The notes under the pieces were generated by a model. That model did no database searches. It saw only the letters and a list, made by a program, of their open reading frames with translations, and was not told the origin of the DNA. Below, piece after piece: positions 37,035 through 46,034 of a stretch of DNA of 64,000 nucleotides; the first letter of the stretch is position 1, and every line of letters starts with the position of its first letter. The translations under genes and the position numbers were made by a program. Where the stretch lies: positions 86,290,581 to 86,354,580 of the forward strand of contig CM072514.1 in NCBI GenBank assembly GCA_036898135.1. Direction: 5' to 3'. The stretch is from Oncomelania hupensis. Taxonomy: Eukaryota; Mollusca; Gastropoda; Littorinimorpha; Pomatiopsidae.

Positions 37035-40000
37035 TGCTATGTATATGCTTTCCATTCAATCAGACTCAAAGCACGGTGATAACATACACGCTTACAAGCT
37101 ACACACACTCTAACATAACTCAACAAGCGCACCTTCATCACTCACACATGTGATGTAAAGGCAGGGAGATCGCTATTAGAAGAAATGAAATTAGTTTCGT
37201 ATGTTTGAAATTCACGTTTACGGCACCCATATCACTATACAGGAAAAAAGAAGGAAACAAGAAAAGGGATGAATGTAGCCGAGCCGCGGCTACGTAAATT
37301 TCTTACCATTAAATAGTAGGCCTTCCTGTATCCATGTTAAACTTGAACTATGGCTATTACTTGAGATATACTTTTCAGATACTTTTCATAATACCACCGT
37401 TAGACTTAGCAGTTTATTTTCTATTAGTATATATCAACTTTGTTTTTCAGTTAGGTAGCGAATTCGAAGGGGATCGCGACAGTGGATAGGGCAAAGTATA
37501 TTGGTACACATCGGTACACGCGCCGCACTGGTTTCGGTTACGCTGGGCTGTTTCGGTTGCGCAATGTGTAGCGACCTACATTCTCGCTAGACTGACCGGG
37601 GTCCATTGATTCAGTTAGGCTGTGTTATTTATTCATTTACTTTAAAACCCACAATAATAACCATGAAGTATTATACATGGTTGGAAAGAGGAGACGTTGT
37701 ACTTTATTTTTTATTATAATTGCTGTTTAGAATTTTATCGAATTTAAGAGTTATTATGACTTTTGATGTGTAAATCTCTTTGGATCGGCAACCACTTTCT
37801 CCTTTAAATTACTTATTGTTTTATTTCATAGCCGATAGGTCTGAGAATTGTATATCAGTAGAAAGCTTGTATTCCCACGTTTACGCCGATGTATAATTTG
37901 TATATATTTTGTTAGTTTATAATATGTGTTTGTAAGATAGAGATTTGTAACTAACACAAATTTGCGCCAGCAGACGACTTTCTAGAGCCGCGGCAGTGCC
38001 TCACATTAAGCGCGCCCTCTAAGGCTGGCGGCGTCCCATATAAAGAAAGTTTCGGTAGTTAAAGGGAAACAAACGGTCAGACCACCGAAGGCGAGACACA
38101 CTGCACTGTCTCTGTTTCTGTATTGCCTTGCCTTGATTTGCCTTGTCATGATGTACTGACGACGGAATAAACAAGAGAAACTTCAACGGTCATCTTCGAA
38201 CCTTTGGTGTTCTTGAGTGAGAGAGAGAGAATGTACACCACCACTTCATCCATACTCTAAAAGAAGACACCACCATCATCACAAATGGCGCTGCGAGCAG
38301 GATCAGATTGATGACAACACCATCGGGCAACACCACCGTCGACGACAGAAAGAAGATGACAAAAGGAAAGAAGTCAAGGAGAGCAGCAAGACAGGCAGAG
38401 AGTGACGAGGAGACACCAAACGTTAGCCGGGAAGAAGCGGACAACAACGAGCCAAGAAGTCGCCCATCCAGCACCGAGAGGCAGCGAGAGGCGGCGCAGA
38501 CAGGCAACATGCAGAGGCTGTGGATGATGCCTCCCCCCAAACTTCCTACCTTCACGGGGGATGGCGATGACGTGGAGGACTTCGCTCAAGAGGCACGGCG
38601 GATCCTGGGCCACTGTCAGCTGGATGGTGGTACGGCTATGGAGTGGCTGCTGCAGTCACTCCGTGGCTGCGCCCGACAAGAGATCATCCAGCGGGCGGAG
38701 ATAAAGACAGCGGGAGCTTCTTCAGCAAGTACTGACCAAGAACAGAGAAGCCTTTGTCCAAAATGACTTGGATTTGGGCTACACAGACGTCGTCCAACAC
38801 CAGCTGCGGACGAGAGACGAGGTGCCAGTTGCCCAGCCCTACAGGCGTATCCCGCCTCACCAGCTCAAGGAAGTCCAAGACCACATCAAGGGCCTCCTGG
38901 AAAAGAAGATCATTGTCGAGAGCCACAGTCCATACGCAGCACCAATTGTGGTCGCACGGAAGAAAGATGGGACAGTGCGGCTGTGCGTCGATTATCGCCG
39001 CCTCAACGCAAAGACGGTTGGTGATGCGTACCCGCTACCGCGCATCCAGGAGTCCTTTGACGCGCTGGTTGGGGCCCAGTATTTTTCCACTCTTGACCTG
39101 GCTAGCGGTTACCACCAGATCGCCATGGACCCGAAAGACCAACACAAGACGGCTTTCGTTACCCCTATGGGCCTCTACGAATACACCAGGATGCCCATGG
39201 GTCTCATCTCTGCTCCCGCCACCTTTCAACGATTGATGCAGATGACGATGTCAGACTTCATTTTCATTTTCCTGCTGGTCTACCTAGATGACCTCCTCGT
39301 CTATTCCAAGACCTTTGAAGAACATCTGCAACACCTTGATCGACTCCTACAGCGGCTCATCAACGCCGGCCTGAAGCTGCGAGTCGAGAAGTGCCAGTTC
39401 TTCCGGCGAGAGGTCACCTACTTGGGCCACACGATCTCTGCTGATGGCGTCAGCTGCGAAGCGGGGAAGATCGATGTCGTGCAACAGTGGCCTGTGCCAA
39501 CGACAACCACCGAGCTGCGCAGTTTCCTCGGTTTCGCCAGCTACTACCGGCGGTTCATCAAGGGGTTTGCACGTATTGCTGGTCCACTACATGACGTAGC
39601 AGCAGAAGGGACGAAGATCCGGCAGAAGAAGACTGTCAACATCACCCACCTGTGGACGCCCAAACATCAAGAGGCGTTCGACTCCCTGAAAGCAGCCCTA
39701 ACCTCGGCGCCAGTCCTCGGTTATGCCGACTTCACACAGCCGTTCCTGCTGGAGACTGACGCCAGCCACGACGGACTCAGTGCCATCTTGTCCCAGGAAC
39801 AAGACGGCAAGCGACGTGTCCTCGCCTACGCCAGCCGAAGACTGCGACCGACTGAGAAGAACCAGGCAGCCTACAGCAGCATGAAGCTCGAGTTTCTCGC
39901 CATGAAGTGGGCCATCACCGAGAAGTTCCGAGACTATCTCCTCGGGGCTACCTTCACCATCTTCACCGACAACAACCCGCTGGTCCACTTCAGAACAGCC

Positions 40001-43000
40001 AAACTTGGAGCCCTCGAGCAGCGATGGGCATCGCAGCTCTCGCAGTTCAACTTTGACGTCAAGTATCGGCCAGGTGCCACCAACCCGGCTGATGCGTTAT
40101 CTCGCCTTCCACTCCCCGCCACGTCAACTCTGGTGCCTGCAGAAGTGGCGCATGCCTGCGAGATGGCAACGACCTGTCAGCAGCAGCATGCACAGATGCC
40201 TGATCACCCACTTCCAGGGCTGATCCGTCACCAGCACGACGACACGGTTGGCCCGGCCTTCAACATCCCCCAACAGTCACCTGAGCAACTCCATCAGAAG
40301 CAGCTTGAAGATCCCGGAATCCAGCCTGCGTTGGCAGCCTGGCCCAACAAGCCTCATCCTGGGGACAACCGTCCGCTGCAGCTGCTACTCAAGCAACATC
40401 CACGACTGGCCTGCAAAGACGGCGTTCTGTATCGCCAGGTGACAGATCCAGTCCAGGGCAAATGGGACCAACTGGTGCTACCAAGTTCTTTGCGGCCAGA
40501 TGTCCTTGCAGCAGTCCACAACCAGATGGGCCATCAAGGGTTCGAGCGCACCATGGCCCTCCTGCGACCAAGAGTTTACTGGCCTGACATGTACAACGAT
40601 GTCAAACAATATGTGACCAACTGCAACAACTGCATCATCAGTCGACGCCCTGTCCCTATCAAAACCACGTCGACTCCTGTCCTGGCTAGTCGCCCTCTGC
40701 AGATACTGGCCATCGACTTCACCAGACTGGAACCTGCAACCGACGGCCGAGAGAATGTCCTCATCCTGACGGACGTTTTCTCGAAGTTTACGCAGGCTGT
40801 TCCAACCCGCAACCAGGAAGCACAGACGGTGGCCAAAGTCCTAGTCGGCGACTGGTTCCAGAAGTACGGCGTACCAGAGAGAATCCACAGCGACCAGGGC
40901 CGAGACTTCGAATCCAGATTGGTCAAAGAGTTGTGCGCATCCTACGGCATCAGCAAGTCGCACACAACCCCCTACCATCCTGAGGGAAATGGACAGTGTG
41001 AGCGTTTCAACCGTACGCTCCACGACCTGCTGCGCTCCCTTCCTGCCGACCAGAAACGACGATGGCCACAACATATTGCTGAAGTCGTCCAGGCCTACAA
41101 CAACACTCCACATGCGTCCACAGGTTTCTCCCCACACTTTCTGCTCTTCGGGCAGGAACCTCGACTGCCTGTGGATGACTTGCTTGGACGACAAGAGCCT
41201 GCAGCAGCTGGAGCCGTTGACTGGGTCCAACAACATCGGCAGCGACTCTTGGACGCTCACAGACGGGCGTACCAACAGCTGGTGAGAGCCGCTGAGGGAA
41301 GAATCAAACTCACAGACCGACGAGCTGCTGACCATCCCTTGGCCATCGGGGACTACATCTACACCAGAAACCGAGTAATGGGTCGGAACAAGATCCAGGA
41401 CTTCTGGCGGCCCGAGCTGCATCGAGTCACCGCCCGCCGAGATCCCCGCCTTCACGTCTACACTATCCAGCCAGTGGCGGGTGGACCAGAGCGGGTGGTG
41501 AACAGAAGAGACATTCAACCAGTGGGTCAGCACTTCGATATGTTGATCCAACCCGCTGACCCACCCGAGCCCATGCTGTCCAGCGACAGTGACGATGAAG
41601 CAGAGCCGGAAGCTTGGATGAGAGCCATCCCTGGCCCTCGCCCACCTGCCGGTGCCAACATCAACTACAACGGGCCAGCCACTGCACGGGAGCCAGCGCT
41701 TTTGGTGCAGGCACCCCCAGCGCAGTTGGCCGCCTTAACACCAACACCAGAACCACGACGCTCGGCACGACTGGCGCAGAAAACAACACAGTAAAGGTAG
41801 GCCGCATTTATTATAAAATGTGTCGCCAAAAGACAGTCCACAGTTTCGCGAACATTTTAGAAATAATTGTGACTCAGCTAGTGTGTAGATTATGTGACAG
41901 TTTATAGTGTGTAGGCCTACCTAAAGACATTTTAGTTGTAGAGATCAGAGTATTTGAACTGTGCCAGAGAAAAAGAAGACACTTGAAAAGACATTATATG
42001 ATGATCGAAGAGTGAAGAGACAAGTGATAAACAGAAACTGTGCCCAGCTTCGAAGACAATTATGTTTTAGGTGTGTGCATAGCTTAGTGTTTGAATCTGG
42101 TTTATTTTGTGGCAATAATATAAATGCGTGACCACTATCTTTTTTTTACAATTATTGTCGCGCTGGCAGAGTTTATTTGGTCATTAATAACAGTTGCTTA
42201 GTTTTCCTCGTTACAAGACTATCACAGTGTGTTCGTTCTATTACGATGTGGTCTCGTTTGCTTCGTTTTGCCGAACATATGACGTTTGTATATAGGTTGT
42301 AGCTATGATAATGATTGTGTTTTCATGCCGATGTTTTGTATTAATGCCTATGTAATGTACATATGTTATGTTCTCACTTTTAATGCTTTTCATTTGGTTG
42401 AGATGCTGGTGTTTTATTTATATTAATGATTTTCAAGGTTCGTGTGTTTGACGAACCTTGAACGTTTGCTGAGAACGTTTTAATGTTATTGAAATGTTAT
42501 GCTCACCCCGTTATGTATTCTGTATTAATGCGTTTTTGCTGGTACATGGAATGTTAGTTTTTATCTCGCTCTCGTTTTCTTTTTTTATCATGTTAGTTTA
42601 TGTTTATTTTTGTAAAATTGATGGTTTATATCTGAGTGCGAATTTAACACCAATTTGCAGGGAAATGTGACTGATTATGTATATCATGTGTAGTGAATAG
42701 CGTGTTTAAATGACAGGTGATAATGGTTGGTTTTGTTGTATCATAGACTTAGTTGTATGATGTTGGTTCACTGTCAAATACATAATCAACTATCTTGCAA
42801 GGCGATGCCAGGTCCGCGATATAACTGGTTTTTGTTTGGGCGGATTCGTACTTAAATGTGCGTTTTCAAGGAAATTGTTTCTCGTTTTCTTTCTGTGTTG
42901 TTCGGTTCTTTTGTACGACGCGATTGATTGGTAAAGCCAAGTCCGTTTGTCTTAAGTATACGATGGTTTTCTCAGCGAGGACGCTGAGTTTTTGAAAGAA

Positions 43001-44499
43001 TCGAGGTGAATGTAGCCGAGCCGCGGCTACGTAAATTTCTTACCATTAAATAGTAGGCCTTCCTGTATCCATGTTAAACTTGAACTATGGCTATTACTTG
43101 AGATATACTTTTCAGATACTTTTCATAATACCACCGTTAGACTTAGCAGTTTATTTTCTATTAGTATATATCAACTTTGTTTTTCAGTTAGGTAGCGAAT
43201 TCGAAGGGGATCGCGACAGTGGATAGGGCAAAGTATATTGGTACACATCGGTACACGCGCCGCACTGGTTTCGGTTACGCTGGGCTGTTTCGGTTGCGCA
43301 ATGTGTAGCGACCTACATTCTCGCTAGACTGACCGGGGTCCATTGATTCAGTTAGGCTGTGTTATTTATTCATTTACTTTAAAACCCACAATAATAACCA
43401 TGAAGTATTATACATGGTTGGAAAGAGGAGACGTTGTACTTTATTTTTTATTATAATTGCTGTTTAGAATTTTATCGAATTTAAGAGTTATTATGACTTT
43501 TGATGTGTAAATCTCTTTGGATCGGCAACCACTTTCTCCTTTAAATTACTTATTGTTTTATTTCATAGCCGATAGGTCTGAGAATTGTATATCAGTAGAA
43601 AGCTTGTATTCCCACGTTTACGCCGATGTATAATTTGTATATATTTTGTTAGTTTATAATATGTGTTTGTAAGATAGAGATTTGTAACTAACACAAATTT
43701 GCGCCAGCAGACGACTTTCTAGAGCCGCGGCAGTGCCTCACATTAAGCGCGCCCTCTAAGGCTGGCGGCGTCCCATATAAAGAAAGTTTCGGTAGTTAAA
43801 GGGAAACAAACGGTCAGACCACCGAAGGCGAGACACACTGCACTGTCTCTGTTTCTGTATTGCCTTGCCTTGATTTGCCTTGTCATGATGTACTGACGAC
43901 GGAATAAACAAGAGAAACTTCAACGGTCATCTTCGAACCTTTGGTGTTCTTGAGTGAGAGAGAGAGAATGTACACCACCACTTCATCCATACTCTAAAAG
44001 AAGACACCACCATCATCACAGGGACGTCACTCAACAAGAGAAGTGACGTCACAGAGAAGTGACGTCATTCACCAAGAAAAACACTTTACCAGATAAGTGG
44101 CGTCACTCAACAAGAAAAATGATATCACTCTACCCAGAGAAGTGACGTCACTAAACATGAGAAATGACGTCACTCACCCTCAGGCGGTGGCTCTTCCTCA
44201 GGTTCTTCGCACACGAGCCCACTGGAAGGTTGCCATGATGTAGTGTTGACGTCACAATGGATGACGCTGGCGCCGGAAGTCTTGATTAAGCCTACGTTGC
44301 ACGAGTATACCAGTACTCCAGGGGACAACAGGCGGAGCTCAGAACCGCTGCCCGGAGGTGGGGGTTCGCCGTTACAGCGGCCAGGATCTGTTGTAGTCGT
44401 TGATGGCGTAGCGGAGGTCAGGGCCGTTGAAGCTGCTGCTGCTGGTCTCAATAACCTCACTGACCACAAGAGGAGAGTGCACACGAAGAACATCGCCAT
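31350..44499 (-). CDS. GENE 2: three-exon single-sushi transmembrane receptor-like protein
   Basis: Exons on the minus strand: 44499-44178, 35206-35119 and 31551-31350. Phases 1 and 2 agree; the sum is 612 nt, 203 residues plus stop. Architecture: signal peptide (about 1-23), Thr-rich linker, one sushi/CCP domain (Cys42, Cys67, Cys82, Trp89, Cys97), a Pro/Glu linker, one transmembrane helix (about 111-132), then a 67-residue cytoplasmic tail with an Arg4 stop-transfer, a CACPAC cluster, PLPPKPRTPLP and VVYDDYLV. CCP domains bind proteins or glycans at the cell surface in complement regulators and adhesion receptors; the ligand here is unknown. The tail suggests SH3 and phosphotyrosine signalling (inference). 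Intron 1 (8,971 bp) holds a 6.75-kb gypsy element in the opposite orientation; intron 2 holds a LINE tail 30 bp from the exon 3 acceptor. No family name recognised. Confidence 0.72.
31583..32746 (-). mobile_element. CR1/L2-like LINE, 3' part with 250-codon ORF
   Basis: The minus-strand frame 32746-31985 encodes the C-terminal part of a reverse transcriptase: ARNLGYILSDDLSLNNHIS, CRSAYTAIRQISSFRHYL, LVLSRLDYCNSLL, QNSAARLVF, LHWLLVQAHIEYKLSVLC, PSYLADLLSVY, RTLRSSADTR and PKQWNSLPSHIRN. The catalytic palm domain is missing (5' truncation). The 3' UTR of about 370 bp ends CGCTATATAAAAATCCGTT plus (ATT)n. The ORF start is not a natural start. Confidence 0.88.
32760..33150. other. No recognised feature
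   Basis: Sequence between the LINE and the MITE remnant without domain or repeat-family support. Confidence 0.45.
33150..33660. mobile_element. Mariner-like MITE (copy c), right part, split by SINE-A
   Basis: 33160-33237 and 33584-33660 match the right half of the MITE at 44802-45176, including the terminal GAGTTACTTTTCAACCAG at 33641-33659. A SINE-A copy lies between the two parts. The left terminus is not visible. Confidence 0.7.
33238..33583 (+). mobile_element. SINE-A, 5'-truncated copy inside a MITE
   Basis: Runs from TACTCCTTCGGATGAGAGT to GCGCTATATAAGAACGATTA with an AATAATAA tail; the tRNA head is missing. Confidence 0.88.
33709..34500. mobile_element. Composite foldback element with GGCGCTAGTAGGCCGTCA ends
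   Basis: The left end TGACGGCTTACTAGCGCC (33710-33727) and the right end GGCGCTAGTAGGCCGTCA (34480-34497) are inverted copies. Two further copies of the end lie inside (about 34131-34152 and 34212-34230). A left arm (about 33855-34060) is the imperfect reverse complement of a right arm (about 34260-34470), both rich in TGATAATTACAA modules. No coding capacity. It lies in intron 2 of gene 2. Confidence 0.8.
34690..34888 (-). mobile_element. SINE-C with class-II tRNA-like head
   Basis: The minus-strand head GCGTTGTGGCCAAGTGGGC, with an extended variable region and B box GGTTCGATCC, resembles a Leu/Ser-type tRNA. Downstream it carries GGGTTTTCTCCGGGTACTCC, the same motif as SINE-B. Only one copy is seen here. 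Confidence 0.7.
35119..35206 (-). CDS. Gene 2 exon 2: transmembrane helix
   Basis: Acceptor CGGTTGCAG/AT and donor CTGCAG/GTGGGC on the minus strand. Entered in phase 1 it completes an Asp codon and reads PAWLLPVLVGLAASAILVAL then LFCITYSC, an unbroken hydrophobic helix; it leaves in phase 2. The other frames give no such helix. The acceptor lacks a good pyrimidine tract, the one weak point. Confidence 0.75.
35430..36735 (+). pseudogene. CR1/Rex-like LINE, heavily degenerate
   Basis: Plus-strand translation in several frames recovers reverse-transcriptase pieces in order: AFDTVPHERLLKKLAAGITG, LSGIP, FIDDF-like, HLG, EKDLGVTFDG, RGDLIQVFKIYYNKID. Many stops and frameshifts separate them. The 3' UTR ends in a (TTCG)n repeat at 36717-36735. 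Confidence 0.75.
36960..37205 (-). mobile_element. SINE-B, 5'-truncated copy with (TTA)n tail
   Basis: (TTA)n at 36960-37034 is the tail. The body on + reads CAGACTCAAAGCACGGTGAT...TGTGATGTAAAGGCAGGGAG. It ends about 60 bp before the gypsy LTR. Confidence 0.8.
37270..38283 (+). repeat. Gypsy 5' LTR
   Basis: Starts TGAATGTAGCC and ends CATCATCACA. TATA-like ATATAAA at 38038-38044 and a polyadenylation signal AATAAA at 38166-38171 mark U3/R. The terminal part contains GAGAGAGAGA and CACCA-rich sequence. Confidence 0.95.
38286..38303 (+). promoter_or_regulatory. Primer-binding site, probably tRNA-Ser
   Basis: TGGCGCTGCGAGCAGGAT, two bases after the LTR. It starts TGG as expected for a tRNA CCA end and matches, from memory, the 3' end of animal serine tRNAs (…ATCCTGCTC.CAGCG-CCA). 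Confidence 0.7.
38311..38766 (+). pseudogene. Gypsy gag, N-terminal part only
   Basis: The ATG at 38311 opens a basic, low-complexity N-terminus, then PPPKLPTFTGDGDDVEDFAQ, a motif typical of the start of the gag capsid region in gypsy elements, and a short capsid-like stretch (EWLLQSLRGCARQEI). The frame runs on out of register and stops at 38764-38766. The rest of capsid, any zinc knuckle and the protease are absent. Confidence 0.8.
38714..41794 (+). CDS. Gypsy pol: reverse transcriptase, RNase H, integrase (no protease)
   Basis: The coding frame becomes homologous at about 38714 (ELLQQVLTKNREAFVQ) and is open to 41794; there is no upstream ATG, so expression would need a fused or shifted product. 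Counting from 38768, the reverse transcriptase has LDLASGYHQI (109-118), the catalytic YLDD (172-175) and FLGFASYYRRFI (253-264). RNase H has TDAS (Asp331), LEFLA (Glu375), TDNNPL (Asp401) and ADALSR (Asp441). Integrase has the zinc-binding HHCC (His583, His587, Cys618, Cys621) and a DDE triad (Asp649, Asp708, Glu744). All key residues are present. The frame has no stop or frameshift, fitting recent activity. Confidence 0.95.
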   Translation, partial: ELLQQVLTKNREAFVQNDLDLGYTDVVQHQLRTRDEVPVAQPYRRIPPHQLKEVQDHIKGLLEKKIIVESHSPYAAPIVVARKKDGTVRLCVDYRRLNAKTVGDAYPLPRIQESFDALVGAQYFSTLDLASGYHQIAMDPKDQHKTAFVTPMGLYEYTRMPMGLISAPATFQRLMQMTMSDFIFIFLLVYLDDLLVYSKTFEEHLQHLDRLLQRLINAGLKLRVEKCQFFRREVTYLGHTISADGVSCEAGKIDVVQQWPVPTTTTELRSFLGFASYYRRFIKGFARIAGPLHDVAAEGTKIRQKKTVNITHLWTPKHQEAFDSLKAALTSAPVLGYADFTQPFLLETDASHDGLSAILSQEQDGKRRVLAYASRRLRPTEKNQAAYSSMKLEFLAMKWAITEKFRDYLLGATFTIFTDNNPLVHFRTAKLGALEQRWASQLSQFNFDVKYRPGATNPADALSRLPLPATSTLVPAEVAHACEMATTCQQQHAQMPDHPLPGLIRHQHDDTVGPAFNIPQQSPEQLHQKQLEDPGIQPALAAWPNKPHPGDNRPLQLLLKQHPRLACKDGVLYRQVTDPVQGKWDQLVLPSSLRPDVLAAVHNQMGHQGFERTMALLRPRVYWPDMYNDVKQYVTNCNNCIISRRPVPIKTTSTPVLASRPLQILAIDFTRLEPATDGRENVLILTDVFSKFTQAVPTRNQEAQTVAKVLVGDWFQKYGVPERIHSDQGRDFESRLVKELCASYGISKSHTTPYHPEGNGQCERFNRTLHDLLRSLPADQKRRWPQHIAEVVQAYNNTPHASTGFSPHFLLFGQEPRLPVDDLLGRQEPAAAGAVDWVQQHRQRLLDAHRRAYQQLVRAAEGRIKLTDRRAADHPLAIGDYIYTRNRVMGRNKIQDFWRPELHRVTARRDPRLHVYTIQPVAGGPERVVNRRDIQPVGQHFDMLIQPADPPEPMLSSDSDDEAEPEAWMRAIPGPRPPAGANINYNGPATAREPALLVQAPPAQLAALTPTPEPRRSARLAQKTTQ
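41795..43006 (+). other. Gypsy 3' untranslated region
   Basis: About 1.2 kb of T-rich, non-coding sequence between the pol stop and the 3' LTR. The purine run before the LTR (GAAAGAATCGAGG) is a weak polypurine tract. Confidence 0.75.
43007..44020 (+). repeat. Gypsy 3' LTR
   Basis: Same length as the 5' LTR and no difference found on reading both. It is followed by GGGACGTCAC, the first GGGA being the target duplication. Confidence 0.95.
44021..44172. promoter_or_regulatory. Cluster of TGACGTCA palindromes at the start of gene 2 intron 1
   Basis: Four perfect TGACGTCA octamers at 44044-44051, 44060-44067, 44143-44150 and 44165-44172, plus degenerate ones near 44024, 44099 and 44120, arranged in an imperfect AGAGAAGTGACGTCACTCAA repeat. 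A fifth octamer lies in exon 1 (44247-44254). TGACGTCA is the consensus CREB/ATF site. The array begins within a few bases of the exon 1 splice donor. Confidence 0.65.
44178..44499 (-). CDS. Gene 2 exon 1: signal peptide and sushi domain
   Basis: The ATG at 44499 lies in an ideal context (ACCATGG). It encodes a hydrophobic N-terminus (MAMFFVCTLLLWSV), a Ser/Thr-rich linker, then a CCP module: GRCNGEPPPPG, VYSC, IHC, W and LVC, with one NTT glycosylation site at residue 85. A Glu/Pro-rich linker leads to the donor CTGAGG/GTGAGT at 44178/44177, phase 1. The domain is short for the family (about 56 residues between first and last Cys), but Cys order and the Trp are conserved. Confidence 0.87.
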
Positions 44500-44801
44500 G
44501 GTTCATTTCAACAAACCCAGAGACTGTTGGTACTGAGTTCTTATCTTAGTCAGGTTAATCAAAACACACTCCTTTGAAGACGAGTTGAAATGTTGATGTA
44601 GATCAACCAAAGTTATGTATTTCGCTAACAGCTTTAGCTGGACGATCAAGACAATCTAAGTATAAAACTATTGAAAGCCACTATCACGAGCTTTGGATAT
44701 AACACTGAGCAGAAGACTTGGTGCGATGTCGTTTGCTGAAGTCCTTGTGCGAAGTCATTTAACAAGTACAATTGCCGTCTGCAATGTTCTGTAATCATAC
44801 A

Positions 44802-45176
44802 CTGTGGTTGAAAAGTAACTCTCTACTGAACATGCCCTACAACTTTGGTACATCGAACTGCGTTTGTATAAAACACAATGTATTGTCATCCCCACAGGGG
44901 CGGATTTTAACGTTTTTCTCTGTTGTCATCTCACAGTGAAGAGAACAGCCCCGTAATTGCCCGCGGCGTGACAACTGGTCTTATATCGTCTTTTTTTTTT
45001 TTAATGTTAGGTCAGCTCGTTCACATAGTGTCGGGATATAGACATTGTCGGCTGCTCTCGTTAGGGTAAGATGAAATCAAAGATCAGCGATTACATTCTA
45101 CCACTGTAAAGGATCGCGATACGTTTGGTTTGATGCAAATGCAGCGAAGTTCCACAGGGAGTTAGTCTTCAATGAG
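44802..45176. mobile_element. Mariner-like MITE (copy b), intact
   Basis: A 375-bp element with ends GTGGTTGAAAAGTAACTCTC and, inverted, TTGAAGACTAACTCCC. No coding capacity. The right half (GATGAAATCAAAGATCAG, GATGCAAATGCAGC) matches copies a and c. Confidence 0.75.
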
Positions 45177-45230
45177 GGGCCGTATGAATAAAAATGCTAT
45201 AAATAACTTTCTATGTATATAATGCTTTTT

Positions 45231-45810
45231 ATATTACATTACATTACATGATTATTGCTTTAGGTCCAGCGGACTCTTCCGAGCCAAATCAGGACCGGAC
45301 AACCCCTGATCCGCATCAAAGATCTGCTGAAACAACCCTAGTGGTAAAACTGAAAGCTCTCCACCAGCCAATCACTTTACAATAAAGACATCCCACGCAG
45401 GGGACGCTGAGGCTGTACTATAATTTATCGAACCCCCGTTTACAAAAACAAAATAGAATACAAACATCATTATAAATTATCAACAAAACACATACATATA
45501 AAATGCCTACATTGCTAAATAATATCATCATAGGAAGCCATAGTGACCACCTGGCAGAAAGCGTCTAATATTCCCAAGCTGATCCAACAGTCCTCATACA
45601 CAAATAAGGAGTCTTGTCCCGGAAGAGTTTTCAAGAAAAAAGGTAGGTGACTGGTCTAGAGAAGAAGAAGACAGTATAGCAGATTGATAGAACAGAGCAG
45701 GAATGAGAAAGAGCAAATGAGAAGATATTGACAGTGGGAATTTAAAGCACTACATTTCCAGAAAGTGGGGATACTATTTATACTGAAACCCCGGTCACCC
45801 CAACGGGGGT
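45231..45810 (-). mobile_element. ~580-bp retroposon R, copy 2 (complete)
   Basis: Minus-strand copy, 580 bp, with the same start (C/G-rich segment then GTTTCAGTATAAATAG) and end (CTAAAGCAATAATCATGTAA) as copy 1. Flanked by the 8-bp TGCTTTTT (45223-45230 and 45811-45818). Confidence 0.88.
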
Positions 45811-46004
45811 TGCTTTTTGTATAGAAACAATGCATTCTATGTATATATAATCCATTCTATGTGTATTTAATCCATTCTGTATACATACAATACATTCTAT
45901 GCACATACAATCTATTCTATAATATAAAATATATTCCAAGAACATAAATCTAATCGTACATGGAATGAGTTTCTGTATTACAGAATAGATTTCTGTATTA
46001 TGGA

Positions 46005-46034
46005 CATTACATTACATGATTATTGCTTTAGGTC
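46005..46034 (-). mobile_element. 30-bp dwarf insertion of retroposon R
   Basis: Only the terminal 30 bp of retroposon R (GACCTAAAGCAATAATCATG and tail, minus strand), flanked by a perfect 12-bp duplication CTGTATTATGGA (45993-46004 and 46035-46046). Confidence 0.88.

Larger units (their letters stand above)
37270..44020 (+). mobile_element. Ty3/gypsy LTR retrotransposon, internally deleted, in gene 2 intron 1
   Basis: A 6,751-bp element with two 1014-bp LTRs, the target duplication GGGA on both sides (37266-37269 and 44021-44024), and a primer site 2 bp after the 5' LTR. It encodes the first part of gag and then a polymerase lacking protease. By eye the LTRs show no differences, implying recent arrival. 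Orientation is opposite to gene 2. No env-like frame and no chromodomain are seen. Confidence 0.95.

Noticed and set aside
40841..41551. 236-codon minus-strand frame in gypsy
   Set aside because: Shadow of the integrase coding strand.
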